From Quatrionicoccus australiensis (lineage in GTDB: Bacteria > Pseudomonadota > Gammaproteobacteria > Burkholderiales > Rhodocyclaceae), in NCBI RefSeq assembly GCF_020510525.1, contig NZ_CP075188.1, positions 1,116,001-1,180,000 of the forward strand: a stretch of DNA of 64,000 nucleotides, written 5' to 3'. The notes below the pieces were generated by a model. It had not been told where the DNA came from and did no database searches. It saw only the letters and a program-made list of their open reading frames with translations. The translations under genes were made by a program, and so were the position numbers. Each line of letters begins with the position of its first letter. Within the stretch, counting starts at the first letter, position 1. This document shows positions 36,228-49,500 of this stretch, piece by piece.

Positions 36228-38405
36228 ATGAGCGCGGATATCGAAGTTTCTTCAGAAGTTGGCAAGGCGGGTGTGCGGGAGGATCTTCTGCATCATGACC
36301 CGCTGCTGGATTGTCTGGTCGAGCTGACGCGCATTCATGGGCGGCCGAGTACCCGTGCCGCACTGATTTCCGGCCTGCCTCTGGAAAAGGGTTCGCTGAC
36401 GCCCGGTTTGTTCGCACGCGCGGCGAGTCGTGCCGGTCTCTCTGCCAAGCTGGTCCGGCGACCGCTTGTCCGTATCGATCCGGCATTGTTGCCCGCTGTC
36501 TTGCTGAATCACAACGAAGAGGCTTGTGTTCTGCTGGGCTGGGACGAGTCCGGAGAGAACGCCCGTTTGCTCTTTCCTGAAACTGGCCAGGGTTCCGTCC
36601 AGATGTCGCGCGAGGCCCTCGAGGCTCGCTACACGGGCGTTGCGATTTTTGCCCGGCCGCATTTCCGCTTTGACAAACGTACGCCGCAGGTTGGTGACAT
36701 CAAGCTGCGCCACTGGTTCTGGGGGGCGCTGGCTGAGCAGTGGCCGGTTTATCGCGATGTGCTTGGCGCGGCCTTGCTGATCAATGTGATGGCCCTGGCC
36801 ATGCCGCTCTTCTCCATGAATGTGTATGACCGGGTGGTGCCCAATCGGGCGATGGAGACGCTCTGGGTGCTTGCACTCGGCGTCTTGCTGCTGATTGGTA
36901 TTGATTTCATCTTGCGTCTGCTGCGCGGTCATTTCATCGATCTGGCCAGCGCGCGTATCGACATGCAATTGTCGGCGCAGATCATGGAGCGGGTGCTGGG
37001 AGTGCGTATGGAGGCACGACCGGCTGCGGTCGGGGCTTTTGCTTCCAACTTGCGCTCTTTTGAGACGGTACGTGATTTCATCGCTTCGGCAACGGTAACC
37101 GCATTCATCGATCTGCCATTTGCACTCATTTTCATTGTCGTGATCGCGATCATTGCCTGGCAGCTGGTGTTGCCGGTTCTTCTGGCAATCATCATGGTGG
37201 TGATCTACGCCTATATCCTGCAGCACAAGATGCATGCCTTGTCGGAAACGACTTACCGGGCCGGCGCCTTGCGTAATGCAACCCTGATCGAAAGTTTGTC
37301 GGCACTGGAAACCATCAAGACGCAAGGCGCCGAGAGCGTGATGCAGTCCAAGTGGGAAAAATCGGTGGCTTTCGTTTCCCGGGTAAACAACCAGATGCGC
37401 TTTCTTTCGGCTGCCGCGACCAACGGGGCTTCCGAAATCCAGCAGATGGTGAACATCGTTGTGATTATTGCCGGGGTTTACCTGATTGCTGACGGCAAAC
37501 TCAGCATGGGCGGCCTGATTGCCTGCACGATGCTGGCTTCACGGGCTGTCGCCCCACTTGGGCAGATGGTCGGTTTGTTGATGCAATACCACAGTGCCAA
37601 GGTGTCGCTGACTTCGCTCGATCAGGTGATGAACAACCCGGTCGAACGACCGGCTGATGCCGCCTTCGTGCATCGTCCCGATCTGAAGGGCAATATCGAA
37701 TTCCGTGATGTCGGGTTCAGTTACCCGAACTGTTCGATTGCTGCGTTGAAGGGATTCAGCTGCCGGATTACCTCCGGAGAAAAAGTCGTTGTTATCGGTC
37801 GGATAGGTTCCGGTAAAACGACTTTGCAGAAGTTGATACTGGGGCTTTATCAGCCGACCGCTGGTGCGGTGACCATTGATGGCGTTGATGTGCGTCAGCT
37901 CGATCCGGCCGATTTGCGGCGCAACATCGGTTATGTATCACAGGATGTGACTCTGCTTTATGGCACGCTGCGTGACAATATCGCGATTGGTGCCCCTTAT
38001 GCTGACGATGCGGCAGTGATGGCGGCGGCGGATGCGGCCGGGCTGACCGATTTCGTCAATCGCCACCCCGATGGTTTTGACATGATGATCGGCGAGCGGG
38101 GTGATTCCCTTTCTGGCGGGCAGCGTCAGGGCGTGGCGATTGCCCGGGCCTTTCTGATGGATCCGCCAATTTTGCTGCTTGATGAGCCAACCAGCTCCAT
38201 GGACTTTTCTTCCGAGCAGCAGTTCAAGCAGCGGCTGAAGGATGCGGCTGCCCACAAGACGGTGATTATCGTGACGCACCGCAACAGCTTGCTTGATCTG
38301 GCAACCCGCGTGATTGTCGTTGATGATGGGCGTGTGGTGGCGGATGGTCCGCGAGATCAGGTGATTCAGGCGCTGCAGAGCGGCCGGATCGGGAGGGCGG
38401 CATGA
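36228..38405 (+). CDS. lapB: Type I secretion ABC exporter, LapB-like
   Basis: A 725-residue exporter. Residues ~20-145 form a C39-peptidase-like domain (DPLLDCLVELTRIHGR) that appears to lack a working peptidase triad, as in RTX adhesin exporters. Membrane helices span about 160-450. The ATPase has Walker A GRIGSGKTT (about residue 525), signature LSGGQRQGVAIARAFL and Walker B ILLLDEPTSSMD. LapB-type proteins move giant adhesins with C-terminal secretion signals across the inner membrane. It is followed, with a 4-nt overlap, by the membrane fusion protein and then the regulator and the adhesin. The outer-membrane partner (LapE/TolC type) is not in the window. Confidence 0.93.
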   Translation: MSADIEVSSEVGKAGVREDLLHHDPLLDCLVELTRIHGRPSTRAALISGLPLEKGSLTPGLFARAASRAGLSAKLVRRPLVRIDPALLPAVLLNHNEEACVLLGWDESGENARLLFPETGQGSVQMSREALEARYTGVAIFARPHFRFDKRTPQVGDIKLRHWFWGALAEQWPVYRDVLGAALLINVMALAMPLFSMNVYDRVVPNRAMETLWVLALGVLLLIGIDFILRLLRGHFIDLASARIDMQLSAQIMERVLGVRMEARPAAVGAFASNLRSFETVRDFIASATVTAFIDLPFALIFIVVIAIIAWQLVLPVLLAIIMVVIYAYILQHKMHALSETTYRAGALRNATLIESLSALETIKTQGAESVMQSKWEKSVAFVSRVNNQMRFLSAAATNGASEIQQMVNIVVIIAGVYLIADGKLSMGGLIACTMLASRAVAPLGQMVGLLMQYHSAKVSLTSLDQVMNNPVERPADAAFVHRPDLKGNIEFRDVGFSYPNCSIAALKGFSCRITSGEKVVVIGRIGSGKTTLQKLILGLYQPTAGAVTIDGVDVRQLDPADLRRNIGYVSQDVTLLYGTLRDNIAIGAPYADDAAVMAAADAAGLTDFVNRHPDGFDMMIGERGDSLSGGQRQGVAIARAFLMDPPILLLDEPTSSMDFSSEQQFKQRLKDAAAHKTVIIVTHRNSLLDLATRVIVVDDGRVVADGPRDQVIQALQSGRIGRAA

Positions 38406-39817
38406 GTCGTCTGAAATTGATTTTAGGCAAACTGCATGCCTTGCTGGAGCGGGTGGCTGTCAGTAATGCGCCGCGCGTCGAAAAAATCCTGGGGCGCCTG
38501 CCCAATCGTGAGGATATCGAAGCCGTCGATTTTGCGACGGACGCAGATCTGGCGATGCTTCGTCAGGAGCCCCTGCGGGCCCGGGTTCTGTTGCGCTCGA
38601 TTGGTATTGTTGCGGTGATCTTCCTTTTGTGGGCCGCGATTGCGCAACTTGATGAAGTGACGCGCGGTGATGGCAAGGTGATCCCTTCGCGGCAACTGCA
38701 GGTGTTGCAGAGTATCGATGGTGGTCTGGTTTCGGAAATTCTGGTCAAGGAAGGTGATGTGGTCCAGGCCAATCAACTACTGATCAAGATTGATGAAACC
38801 CGCTTCGCCTCATCGGTCAACGAGAATCGGGCGCAATATCTCAGTTTGCTTGCCAAGGCGGCGCGTCTGAAGGCGATGTCGGAGGGCAAGGCTTTCGTGC
38901 CGCCACCAGAAGTGATGAAGGAGTCGCCGGAGGTGGTTGAGCAGGAAATGCAGTATTACGAAGCGAAGCGCAGTGAGATGGGGGCGGCTATATCGATTGC
39001 GCGCCAGCAACTGTCACAGCGCCAGCAGGAGTTGAATGAAGCGCAGGCGCGACGGACCCAGGCCTCACAGGGCTATGACCTGACTTCGAAGGAGCTTACA
39101 GTCACCAAGCCGCTGATCAATTCGGGTGCTGTTTCGGAAGTCGAATTGCTGCGTCTGGAGCGTGATGTGTCCAGGTATCGTGGCGAGCGTGATCAGGCTT
39201 CGGCTCAGATTACCCGCGTTCAGGCGGCGATCAATGAAGCTCAGCGCAAGATCGAGGAGGTTGAATTGACCTTCCGCAACGATGCGGGCAAGGAGCTGTC
39301 GGAAATAACGGGCAAGCTGAACGGGCTGGCAGAAGGAAGTGTCGGTCTTTCCGATCGGGTCAAGCAGTCCTCGATTCGTTCGCCGGTCAAAGGAACGGTC
39401 AAGCGCCTGCTGGTGAATACCGTCGGTGGCGTGGTTCAGCCCGGCAAGGACATGATTGAAATCGTGCCGCTCGATGAGGCCTTGTTGCTTGAGGCGCGGG
39501 TAGTGCCACGCGATATTGCTTTTCTGAGGCCTGGTCAGCCAGCCATGGTTAAATTCACTGCCTATGACTTTTCTGTCTATGGCGGCCTTGAGGGAACCCT
39601 GGAGCATATCGGTGCGGATACGGTAACCGACGATAAAGGCAATGCCTTCTATATTGTTCGGGTGCGCACCAACAAGCCTGGTTTCGGTGATAGTAATTTG
39701 CCGATCATTCCCGGGATGGTGGCCGAGGTCGATATTCTGACGGGCAAGAAAAGTGTGCTGGCGTATCTCCTGAAACCGGTATTACGTGCCAAAAATGTGG
39801 CCATGACGGAGCGTTGA
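38402..39817 (+). CDS. lapC: Type I secretion membrane fusion protein, LapC-like
   Basis: A 471-residue HlyD-family periplasmic adaptor. A cytoplasmic N-terminus (about 1-58) is followed by one membrane helix (about 60-80, [17 protein letters not shown]) and a lipoyl-like half motif ([21 protein letters not shown]). A long coiled-coil hairpin covers about 165-300. The second half contains [25 protein letters not shown] and the C-terminal beta-domain. It overlaps lapB (ATGA) and the regulator gene (TGATG), so translation of the three is coupled. Confidence 0.93.
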   Translation: MSRLKLILGKLHALLERVAVSNAPRVEKILGRLPNREDIEAVDFATDADLAMLRQEPLRARVLLRSIGIVAVIFLLWAAIAQLDEVTRGDGKVIPSRQLQVLQSIDGGLVSEILVKEGDVVQANQLLIKIDETRFASSVNENRAQYLSLLAKAARLKAMSEGKAFVPPPEVMKESPEVVEQEMQYYEAKRSEMGAAISIARQQLSQRQQELNEAQARRTQASQGYDLTSKELTVTKPLINSGAVSEVELLRLERDVSRYRGERDQASAQITRVQAAINEAQRKIEEVELTFRNDAGKELSEITGKLNGLAEGSVGLSDRVKQSSIRSPVKGTVKRLLVNTVGGVVQPGKDMIEIVPLDEALLLEARVVPRDIAFLRPGQPAMVKFTAYDFSVYGGLEGTLEHIGADTVTDDKGNAFYIVRVRTNKPGFGDSNLPIIPGMVAEVDILTGKKSVLAYLLKPVLRAKNVAMTER

Positions 39818-40437
39818 TGCAACACTGGTTCATTGATACTGATATAAATCCTCTGCCTACGTGGCAGGAGGCGATGCCGAAAGCAAGGTTTCTGCGTCGA
39901 GATCAGCTTGCAGCCATTCCTGATGGGCGTCAGGGGGTTATCTGGTGTCGTCTGCGTTCAGGCGAGTCACTCGACTCTCTCGTGCAAAGCGTTTTTACCT
40001 GTGCCAACGGCAAACCGCTGATCCTCCTGTGCGACGAGCCGGAGGAGTGGTTAACCATGGAGGCCTTGTCCGCGGGGGCGGCAGGGTGTTGCAATACCAA
40101 TGCGGCGCCCGAGGTGCTCAAGCAGGTGGCATTGGTTGTCAGTAACGGCGGACTCTGGGTTGGTCAGTCATTGTTGCAGCGCCTGGTTGGCAGTACCTCG
40201 CGTGCGCTGGGTGAGAAGGCAGAGCGGCCGCCGCGGGATGACTGGTCGACCCTGCTATCTGAACGGGAGACCCAGGTTGCACGTCTTGTTGCGGGTGGTG
40301 CAAGCAACAAGGAAATTGCCGGTCAACTCGCAATTACTGAAAGAACGGTCAAGGCGCACCTCACCGCTATTTTTGAAAAGCTGAGTCTGCGTGATCGCCT
40401 CCAGCTCTCGCTCAGGATTAATGGTCTGAGTCTCTGA
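39817..40437 (+). CDS. LuxR-type regulator with degenerate receiver domain
   Basis: A 206-residue protein. Residues ~1-120 have the shape of a response-regulator receiver, including a recognisable end ([35 protein letters not shown]). The acidic pocket and phosphoacceptor Asp are missing; the region reads [13 protein letters not shown]. The C-terminal LuxR helix-turn-helix is intact ([40 protein letters not shown]). The start is the ATG at 39817 overlapping the lapC stop, with GGAG upstream. Its place between exporter and adhesin suggests control of the adhesin without phosphorylation. Confidence 0.85.
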   Translation: MQHWFIDTDINPLPTWQEAMPKARFLRRDQLAAIPDGRQGVIWCRLRSGESLDSLVQSVFTCANGKPLILLCDEPEEWLTMEALSAGAAGCCNTNAAPEVLKQVALVVSNGGLWVGQSLLQRLVGSTSRALGEKAERPPRDDWSTLLSERETQVARLVAGGASNKEIAGQLAITERTVKAHLTAIFEKLSLRDRLQLSLRINGLSL

Positions 40438-40468
40438 TTCAAGGTGGCGAGTTACGTCGCTGCCGTTG

Positions 40469-40489
40469 TTGAACTGTACTTTGGTTCAA
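40469..40489. promoter_or_regulatory. Candidate operator upstream of the giant adhesin
   Basis: The inverted repeat TTGAAC-N9-GTTCAA directly abuts the -35 element of the predicted adhesin promoter. Its centre is about 46 bp upstream of the expected transcription start, a normal activator position. A dimeric LuxR-type regulator encoded by the preceding gene is the natural candidate to bind it. Confidence 0.5.
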
Positions 40490-40518
40490 TTGTTTTGCAT
40501 GGTTGAGGCTCCTACACT
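40490..40518 (+). promoter_or_regulatory. Candidate sigma-70 promoter of the adhesin gene
   Basis: TTGTTT (40490-40495) and TACACT (40513-40518) are separated by 17 bp, giving an expected start near 40525 and a 27-nt leader with GGAG (40541-40544) 7 nt before the ATG. This would let the adhesin be transcribed separately from lapBC. Confidence 0.5.
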
Positions 40519-40551
40519 GGCAGTATCGAAAACAGTGTCTGGAGTATTACC

Positions 40552-43500
40552 ATGGCCCAATCCCAAGTCATCGCCAAAGTCTCATCCATTACCGGCGAAG
40601 CCTTTGCTCGTGACGGTGCTGGCAAGTTGCGGCGCCTCAAGGCTGGGGATGCCATTCGTGAAGGCGAAAGCGTAGTTGCCTCCGATGGCTCCCAGGTGAA
40701 CTTGGCGTTGGCTGATGGTCGCGAGATGACTGTCCGTCCGGGAGAGGTTGCCAGGCTTGATGCCGAAGTTGGTGCCCCGGTCAAACCAGATGCCGCTGAC
40801 AGTGCTGTTGCCGACCATGGCAAAGGCGGACTCCAGAAAATTGCCAAGGCTCTGACATCAGGCAACAGTCTCGATGCCCTGCTTGATGAAGACGCGCCGG
40901 CCGCTGGTGCGGGGCAGGGTGGCAACGAAGGTCATACTTTCGTTGAGTTTTTGCGTGTGGTTGAGACGGTTGATCCGTTGTCTTATCAGTTTGCTACCAG
41001 CCGCGGTGTGCCACTTGAGTCGATCGAGGCTGGTCCTCTTGTTGCTGCCACAGCCGTTCCGGTGCTGGCGGTGAGCGACGTGACGGTGGAAGAAGGCAGC
41101 ACGGCGGTGTTCACGGTGAGCCTGGACAAGGCCACGGAAAGCGCAGTGACGCTGACGCTGACCCCGGAAATCAAGGTGGGCGACACGGCAGAAGCGAGCG
41201 ACATCGGTGGCGTGACGAAGGTCAGCTACACGGACGGCACGGGCGAGCACGTGATTGCGGCGAACCCGGACGGCACGTACACGATTCCGGCCGGCGTGCA
41301 GACGCTGTCGGTGAGTGTCGGTACGACGAACGATGCGGTCTATGAAGGCAACGAAACCTTCACGCTGAAGGCAGAAGGCACGGTATCCGGCGCCACGCTG
41401 ACGGCCGCGGAAGGCAAGGGCACGCTGACCGACAACGGCAGCGGTCCGGATGGTGATGATCCGGGCACGACGCCGGACAACGACCTGCCGGTGCTGGCGG
41501 TGAGCGACGTGACGGTGGAAGAAGGCAGCACGGCGGTGTTCACGGTGAGCCTGGACAAGGCCACGGAAAGCGCAGTGACGCTGACGCTGACCCCGGAAAT
41601 CAAGGTGGGCGACACGGCAGAAGCGAGCGACATCGGTGGCGTGACGAAGGTCAGCTACACGGACGGCACGGGCGAGCACGTGATTGCGGCGAACCCGGAC
41701 GGCACGTACACGATTCCGGCCGGCGTGCAGACGCTGTCGGTGAGTGTCGGTACGACAAACGATGCGGTCTATGAAGGCAACGAAACCTTCACGTTGAAGG
41801 CAGAAGGCACGGTATCCGGCGCCACGCTGACGGCCGCGGAAGGCAAGGGCACGCTGACCGACAACGGCAGCGGTCCGGATGGTGATGATCCGGGCACGAC
41901 GCCGGACAACGACCTGCCGGTGCTGGCGGTGAGCGACGTGACGGTGGAAGAAGGCAGCACGGCGGTGTTCACGGTGAGCCTGGACAAGGCCACGGAAAGC
42001 GCAGTGACGCTGACGCTGACCCCGGAAATCAAGGTGGGCGACACGGCAGAAGCGAGCGACATCGGTGGCGTGACGAAGGTCAGCTACACGGACGGCACGG
42101 GCGAGCACGTGATTGCGGCGAACCCGGACGGCACGTACACGATTCCGGCCGGCGTGCAGACGCTGTCGGTGAGTGTCGGTACGACGAACGATGCGGTCTA
42201 TGAAGGCAACGAAACCTTCACGCTGAAGGCAGAAGGCACGGTATCCGGCGCCACGCTGACGGCCGCGGAAGGCAAGGGCACGCTGACCGACAACGGCAGC
42301 GGTCCGGATGGTGATGATCCGGGCACGACGCCGGACAACGACCTGCCGGTGCTGGCGGTGAGCGACGTGACGGTGGAAGAAGGCAGCACGGCGGTGTTCA
42401 CGGTGAGCCTGGACAAGGCCACGGAAAGCGCAGTGACGCTGACGCTGACCCCGGAAATCAAGGTGGGCGACACGGCAGAAGCGAGCGACATCGGTGGCGT
42501 GACGAAGGTCAGCTACACGGACGGCACGGGCGAGCACGTGATTGCGGCGAACCCGGACGGCACGTACACGATTCCGGCCGGCGTGCAGACGCTGTCGGTG
42601 AGTGTCGGTACGACAAACGATGCGGTCTATGAAGGCAACGAAACCTTCACGCTGAAGGCAGAAGGCACGGTATCCGGCGTCACGCTGACGGCCGCGGAAG
42701 GCAAGGGCACGCTGACCGACAACGGCAGCGGTCCGGATGGTGATGATCCGGGCACGACGCCGGACAACGACCTGCCGGTGCTGGCGGTGAGCGACGTGAC
42801 GGTGGAAGAAGGCAGCACGGCGGTGTTCACGGTGAGCCTGGACAAGGCCACGGAAAGCGCAGTGACGCTGACGCTGACCCCGGAAATCAAGGTGGGCGAC
42901 ACGGCAGAAGCGAGCGACATCGGTGGCGTGACGAAGGTCAGCTACACGGACGGCACGGGCGAGCACGTGATTGCGGCGAACCCGGACGGCACGTACACGA
43001 TTCCGGCCGGCGTGCAGACGCTGTCGGTGAGTGTCGGTACGACGAACGATGCGGTCTATGAAGGCAACGAAACCTTCACGCTGAAGGCAGAAGGCACGGT
43101 ATCCGGCGCCACGCTGACGGCCGCGGAAGGCAAGGGCACGCTGACCGACAACGGCAGCGGTCCGGATGGTGATGATCCGGGCACGACGCCGGACAACGAC
43201 CTGCCGGTGCTGGCGGTGAGCGACGTGACGGTGGAAGAAGGCAGCACGGCGGTGTTCACGGTGAGCCTGGACAAGGCCACGGAAAGCGCAGTGACGCTGA
43301 CGCTGACCCCGGAAATCAAGGTGGGCGACACGGCAGAAGCGAGCGACATCGGTGGCGTGACGAAGGTCAGCTACACGGACGGCACGGGCGAGCACGTGAT
43401 TGCGGCGAACCCGGACGGCACGTACACGATTCCGGCCGGCGTGCAGACGCTGTCGGTGAGTGTCGGTACGACGAACGATGCGGTCTATGAAGGCAACGAA

Positions 43501-46500
43501 ACCTTCACGCTGAAGGCAGAAGGCACGGTATCCGGCGCCACGCTGACGGCCGCGGAAGGCAAGGGCACGCTGACCGACAACGGCAGCGGTCCGGATGGTG
43601 ATGATCCGGGCACGACGCCGGACAACGACCTGCCGGTGCTGGCGGTGAGCGACGTGACGGTGGAAGAAGGCAGCACGGCGGTGTTCACGGTGAGCCTGGA
43701 CAAGGCCACGGAAAGCGCAGTGACGCTGACGCTGACCCCGGAAATCAAGGTGGGCGACACGGCAGAAGCGAGCGACATCGGTGGCGTGACGAAGGTCAGC
43801 TACACGGACGGCACGGGCGAGCACGTGATTGCGGCGAACCCGGACGGCACGTACACGATTCCGGCCGGCGTGCAGACGCTGTCGGTGAGTGTCGGTACGA
43901 CGAACGATGCGGTCTATGAAGGCAACGAAACCTTCACGCTGAAGGCAGAAGGCACGGTATCCGGCGCCACGCTGACGGCCGCGGAAGGCAAGGGCACGCT
44001 GACCGACAACGGCAGCGGTCCGGATGGTGATGATCCGGGCACGACGCCGGACAACGACCTGCCGGTGCTGGCGGTGAGCGACGTGACGGTGGAAGAAGGC
44101 AGCACGGCGGTGTTCACGGTGAGCCTGGACAAGGCCACGGAAAGCGCAGTGACGCTGACGCTGACCCCGGAAATCAAGGTGGGCGACACGGCAGAAGCGA
44201 GCGACATCGGTGGCGTGACGAAGGTCAGCTACACGGACGGCACGGGCGAGCACGTGATTGCGGCGAACCCGGACGGCACGTACACGATTCCGGCCGGCGT
44301 GCAGACGCTGTCGGTGAGTGTCGGTACGACGAACGATGCGGTCTATGAAGGCAACGAAACCTTCACGCTGAAGGCAGAAGGCACGGTATCCGGCGCCACG
44401 CTGACGGCCGCGGAAGGCAAGGGCACGCTGACCGACAACGGCAGCGGTCCGGATGGTGATGATCCGGGCACGACGCCGGACAACGACCTGCCGGTGCTGG
44501 CGGTGAGCGACGTGACGGTGGAAGAAGGCAGCACGGCGGTGTTCACGGTGAGCCTGGACAAGGCCACGGAAAGCGCAGTGACGCTGACGCTGACCCCGGA
44601 AATCAAGGTGGGCGACACGGCAGAAGCGAGCGACATCGGTGGCGTGACGAAGGTCAGCTACACGGACGGCACGGGCGAGCACGTGATTGCGGCGAACCCG
44701 GACGGCACGTACACGATTCCGGCCGGCGTGCAGACGCTGTCGGTGAGTGTCGGTACGACGAACGATGCGGTCTATGAAGGCAACGAAACCTTCACGCTGA
44801 AGGCAGAAGGCACGGTATCCGGCGCCACGCTGACGGCCGCGGAAGGCAAGGGCACGCTGACCGACAACGGCAGCGGTCCGGATGGTGATGATCCGGGCAC
44901 GACGCCGGACAACGACCTGCCGGTGCTGGCGGTGAGCGACGTGACGGTGGAAGAAGGCAGCACGGCGGTGTTCACGGTGAGCCTGGACAAGGCCACGGAA
45001 AGCGCAGTGACGCTGACGCTGACCCCGGAAATCAAGGTGGGCGACACGGCAGAAGCGAGCGACATCGGTGGCGTGACGAAGGTCAGCTACACGGACGGCA
45101 CGGGCGAGCACGTGATTGCGGCGAACCCGGACGGCACGTACACGATTCCGGCCGGCGTGCAGACGCTGTCGGTGAGTGTCGGTACGACGAACGATGCGGT
45201 CTATGAAGGCAACGAAACCTTCACGCTGAAGGCAGAAGGCACGGTATCCGGCGCCACGCTGACGGCCGCGGAAGGCAAGGGCACGCTGACCGACAACGGC
45301 AGCGGTCCGGATGGTGATGATCCGGGCACGACGCCGGACAACGACCTGCCGGTGCTGGCGGTGAGCGACGTGACGGTGGAAGAAGGCAGCACGGCGGTGT
45401 TCACGGTGAGCCTGGACAAGGCCACGGAAAGCGCAGTGACGCTGACGCTGACCCCGGAAATCAAGGTGGGCGACACGGCAGAAGCGAGCGACATCGGTGG
45501 CGTGACGAAGGTCAGCTACACGGACGGCACGGGCGAGCACGTGATTGCGGCGAACCCGGACGGCACGTACACGATTCCGGCCGGCGTGCAGACGCTGTCG
45601 GTGAGTGTCGGTACGACGAACGATGCGGTCTATGAAGGCAACGAAACCTTCACGCTGAAGGCAGAAGGCACGGTATCCGGCGCCACGCTGACGGCCGCGG
45701 AAGGCAAGGGCACGCTGACCGACAACGGCAGCGGTCCGGATGGTGATGATCCGGGCACGACGCCGGACAACGACCTGCCGGTGCTGGCGGTGAGCGACGT
45801 GACGGTGGAAGAAGGCAGCACGGCGGTGTTCACGGTGAGCCTGGACAAGGCCACGGAAAGCGCAGTGACGCTGACGCTGACCCCGGAAATCAAGGTGGGC
45901 GACACGGCAGAAGCGAGCGACATCGGTGGCGTGACGAAGGTCAGCTACACGGACGGCACGGGCGAGCACGTGATTGCGGCGAACCCGGACGGCACGTACA
46001 CGATTCCGGCCGGCGTGCAGACGCTGTCGGTGAGTGTCGGTACGACGAACGATGCGGTCTATGAAGGCAACGAAACCTTCACGCTGAAGGCAGAAGGCAC
46101 GGTATCCGGCGTCACGCTGACGGCCGCGGAAGGCAAGGGCACGCTGACCGACAACGGCAGCGGTCCGGATGGTGATGATCCGGGCACGACGCCGGACAAC
46201 GACCTGCCGGTGCTGGCGGTGAGCGACGTGACGGTGGAAGAAGGCAGCACGGCGGTGTTCACGGTGAGCCTGGACAAGGCCACGGAAAGCGCAGTGACGC
46301 TGACGCTGACCCCGGAAATCAAGGTGGGCGACACGGCAGAAGCGAGCGACATCGGTGGCGTGACGAAGGTCAGCTACACGGACGGCACGGGCGAGCACGT
46401 GATTGCGGCGAACCCGGACGGCACGTACACGATTCCGGCCGGCGTGCAGACGCTGTCGGTGAGTGTCGGTACGACGAACGATGCGGTCTATGAAGGCAAC

Positions 46501-49500
46501 GAAACCTTCACGCTGAAGGCAGAAGGCACGGTATCCGGCGCCACGCTGACGGCCGCGGAAGGCAAGGGCACGCTGACCGACAACGGCAGCGGTCCGGATG
46601 GTGATGATCCGGGCACGACGCCGGACAACGACCTGCCGGTGCTGGCGGTGAGCGACGTGACGGTGGAAGAAGGCAGCACGGCGGTGTTCACGGTGAGCCT
46701 GGACAAGGCCACAGAAAGCGCAGTGACGCTGACGCTGACCCCGGAAATCAAGGTGGGCGACACGGCAGAAGCGAGCGACATCGGTGGCGTGACGAAGGTC
46801 AGCTACACGGACGGCACGGGCGAGCACGTGATTGCGGCGAACCCGGACGGCACGTACACGATTCCGGCCGGCGTGCAGACGCTGTCGGTGAGTGTCGGTA
46901 CGACGAACGATGCGGTCTATGAAGGCAACGAAACCTTCACGCTGAAGGCAGAAGGCACGGTATCCGGCGTCACGCTGACGGCCGCGGAAGGCAAGGGCAC
47001 GCTGACCGACAACGGCAGCGGTCCGGATGGTGATGATCCGGGCACGACGCCGGACAACGACCTGCCGGTGCTGGCGGTGAGCGACGTGACGGTGGAAGAA
47101 GGCAGCACGGCGGTGTTCACGGTGAGCCTGGACAAGGCCACGGAAAGCGCAGTGACGCTGACGCTGACCCCGGAAATCAAGGTGGGCGACACGGCAGAAG
47201 CGAGCGACATCGGTGGCGTGACGAAGGTCAGCTACACGGACGGCACGGGCGAGCACGTGATTGCGGCGAACCCGGACGGCACGTACACGATTCCGGCCGG
47301 CGTGCAGACGCTGTCGGTGAGTGTCGGTACGACGAACGATGCGGTCTATGAAGGCAACGAAACCTTCACGCTGAAGGCAGAAGGCACGGTATCCGGCGCC
47401 ACGCTGACGGCCGCGGAAGGCAAGGGCACGCTGACCGACAACGGCAGCGGTCCGGATGGTGATGATCCGGGCACGACGCCGGACAACGACCTGCCGGTGC
47501 TGGCGGTGAGCGACGTGACGGTGGAAGAAGGCAGCACGGCGGTGTTCACGGTGAGCCTGGACAAGGCCACAGAAAGCGCAGTGACGCTGACGCTGACCCC
47601 GGAAATCAAGGTGGGCGACACGGCAGAAGCGAGCGACATCGGTGGCGTGACGAAGGTCAGCTACACGGACGGCACGGGCGAGCACGTGATTGCGGCGAAC
47701 CCGGACGGCACGTACACGATTCCGGCCGGCGTGCAGACGCTGTCGGTGAGTGTCGGTACGACAAACGATGCGGTCTATGAAGGCAACGAAACCTTCACGC
47801 TGAAGGCAGAAGGCACGGTATCCGGCGTCACGCTGACGGCCGCGGAAGGCAAGGGCACGCTGACCGACAACGGCAGCGGTCCGGATGGTGATGATCCGGG
47901 CACGACGCCGGACAACGACCTGCCGGTGCTGGCGGTGAGCGACGTGACGGTGGAAGAAGGCAGCACGGCGGTGTTCACGGTGAGCCTGGACAAGGCCACG
48001 GAAAGCGCAGTGACGCTGACGCTGACCCCGGAAATCAAGGTGGGCGACACGGCAGAAGCGAGCGACATCGGTGGCGTGACGAAGGTCAGCTACACGGACG
48101 GCACGGGCGAGCACGTGATTGCGGCGAACCCGGACGGCACGTACACGATTCCGGCCGGCGTGCAGACGCTGTCGGTGAGTGTCGGTACGACAAACGATGC
48201 GGTCTATGAAGGCAACGAAACCTTCACGCTGAAGGCAGAAGGCACGGTATCCGGCGCCACGCTGACGGCCGCGGAAGGCAAGGGCACGCTGACCGACAAC
48301 GGCAGCGGTCCGGATGGTGATGATCCGGGCACGACGCCGGACAACGACCTGCCGGTGCTGGCGGTGAGCGACGTGACGGTGGAAGAAGGCAGCACGGCGG
48401 TGTTCACGGTGAGCCTGGACAAGGCCACGGAAAGCGCAGTGACGCTGACGCTGACCCCGGAAATCAAGGTGGGCGACACGGCAGAAGCGAGCGACATCGG
48501 TGGCGTGACGAAGGTCAGCTACACGGACGGCACGGGCGAGCACGTGATTGCGGCGAACCCGGACGGCACGTACACGATTCCGGCCGGCGTGCAGACGCTG
48601 TCGGTGAGTGTCGGTACGACAAACGATGCGGTCTATGAAGGCAACGAAACCTTCACGTTGAAGGCAGAAGGCACGGTATCCGGCGCCACGCTGACGGCCG
48701 CGGAAGGCAAGGGCACGCTGACCGACAACGGCAGCGGTCCGGATGGTGATGATCCGGGCACGACGCCGGACAACGACCTGCCGGTGCTGGCGGTGAGCGA
48801 CGTGACGGTGGAAGAAGGCAGCACGGCGGTGTTCACGGTGAGCCTGGACAAGGCCACGGAAAGCGCAGTGACGCTGACGCTGACCCCGGAAATCAAGGTG
48901 GGCGACACGGCAGAAGCGAGCGACATCGGTGGCGTGACGAAGGTCAGCTACACGGACGGCACGGGCGAGCACGTGATTGCGGCGAACCCGGACGGCACGT
49001 ACACGATTCCGGCCGGCGTGCAGACGCTGTCGGTGAGTGTCGGTACGACAAACGATGCGGTCTATGAAGGCAACGAAACCTTCACGCTGAAGGCAGAAGG
49101 CACGGTATCCGGCGTCACGCTGACGGCCGCGGAAGGCAAGGGCACGCTGACCGACAACGGCAGCGGTCCGGATGGTGATGATCCGGGCACGACGCCGGAC
49201 AACGACCTGCCGGTGCTGGCGGTGAGCGACGTGACGGTGGAAGAAGGCAGCACGGCGGTGTTCACGGTGAGCCTGGACAAGGCCACGGAAAGCGCAGTGA
49301 CGCTGACGCTGACCCCGGAAATCAAGGTGGGCGACACGGCAGAAGCGAGCGACATCGGTGGCGTGACGAAGGTCAGCTACACGGACGGCACGGGCGAGCA
49401 CGTGATTGCGGCGAACCCGGACGGCACGTACACGATTCCGGCCGGCGTGCAGACGCTGTCGGTGAGTGTCGGTACGACGAACGATGCGGTCTATGAAGGC

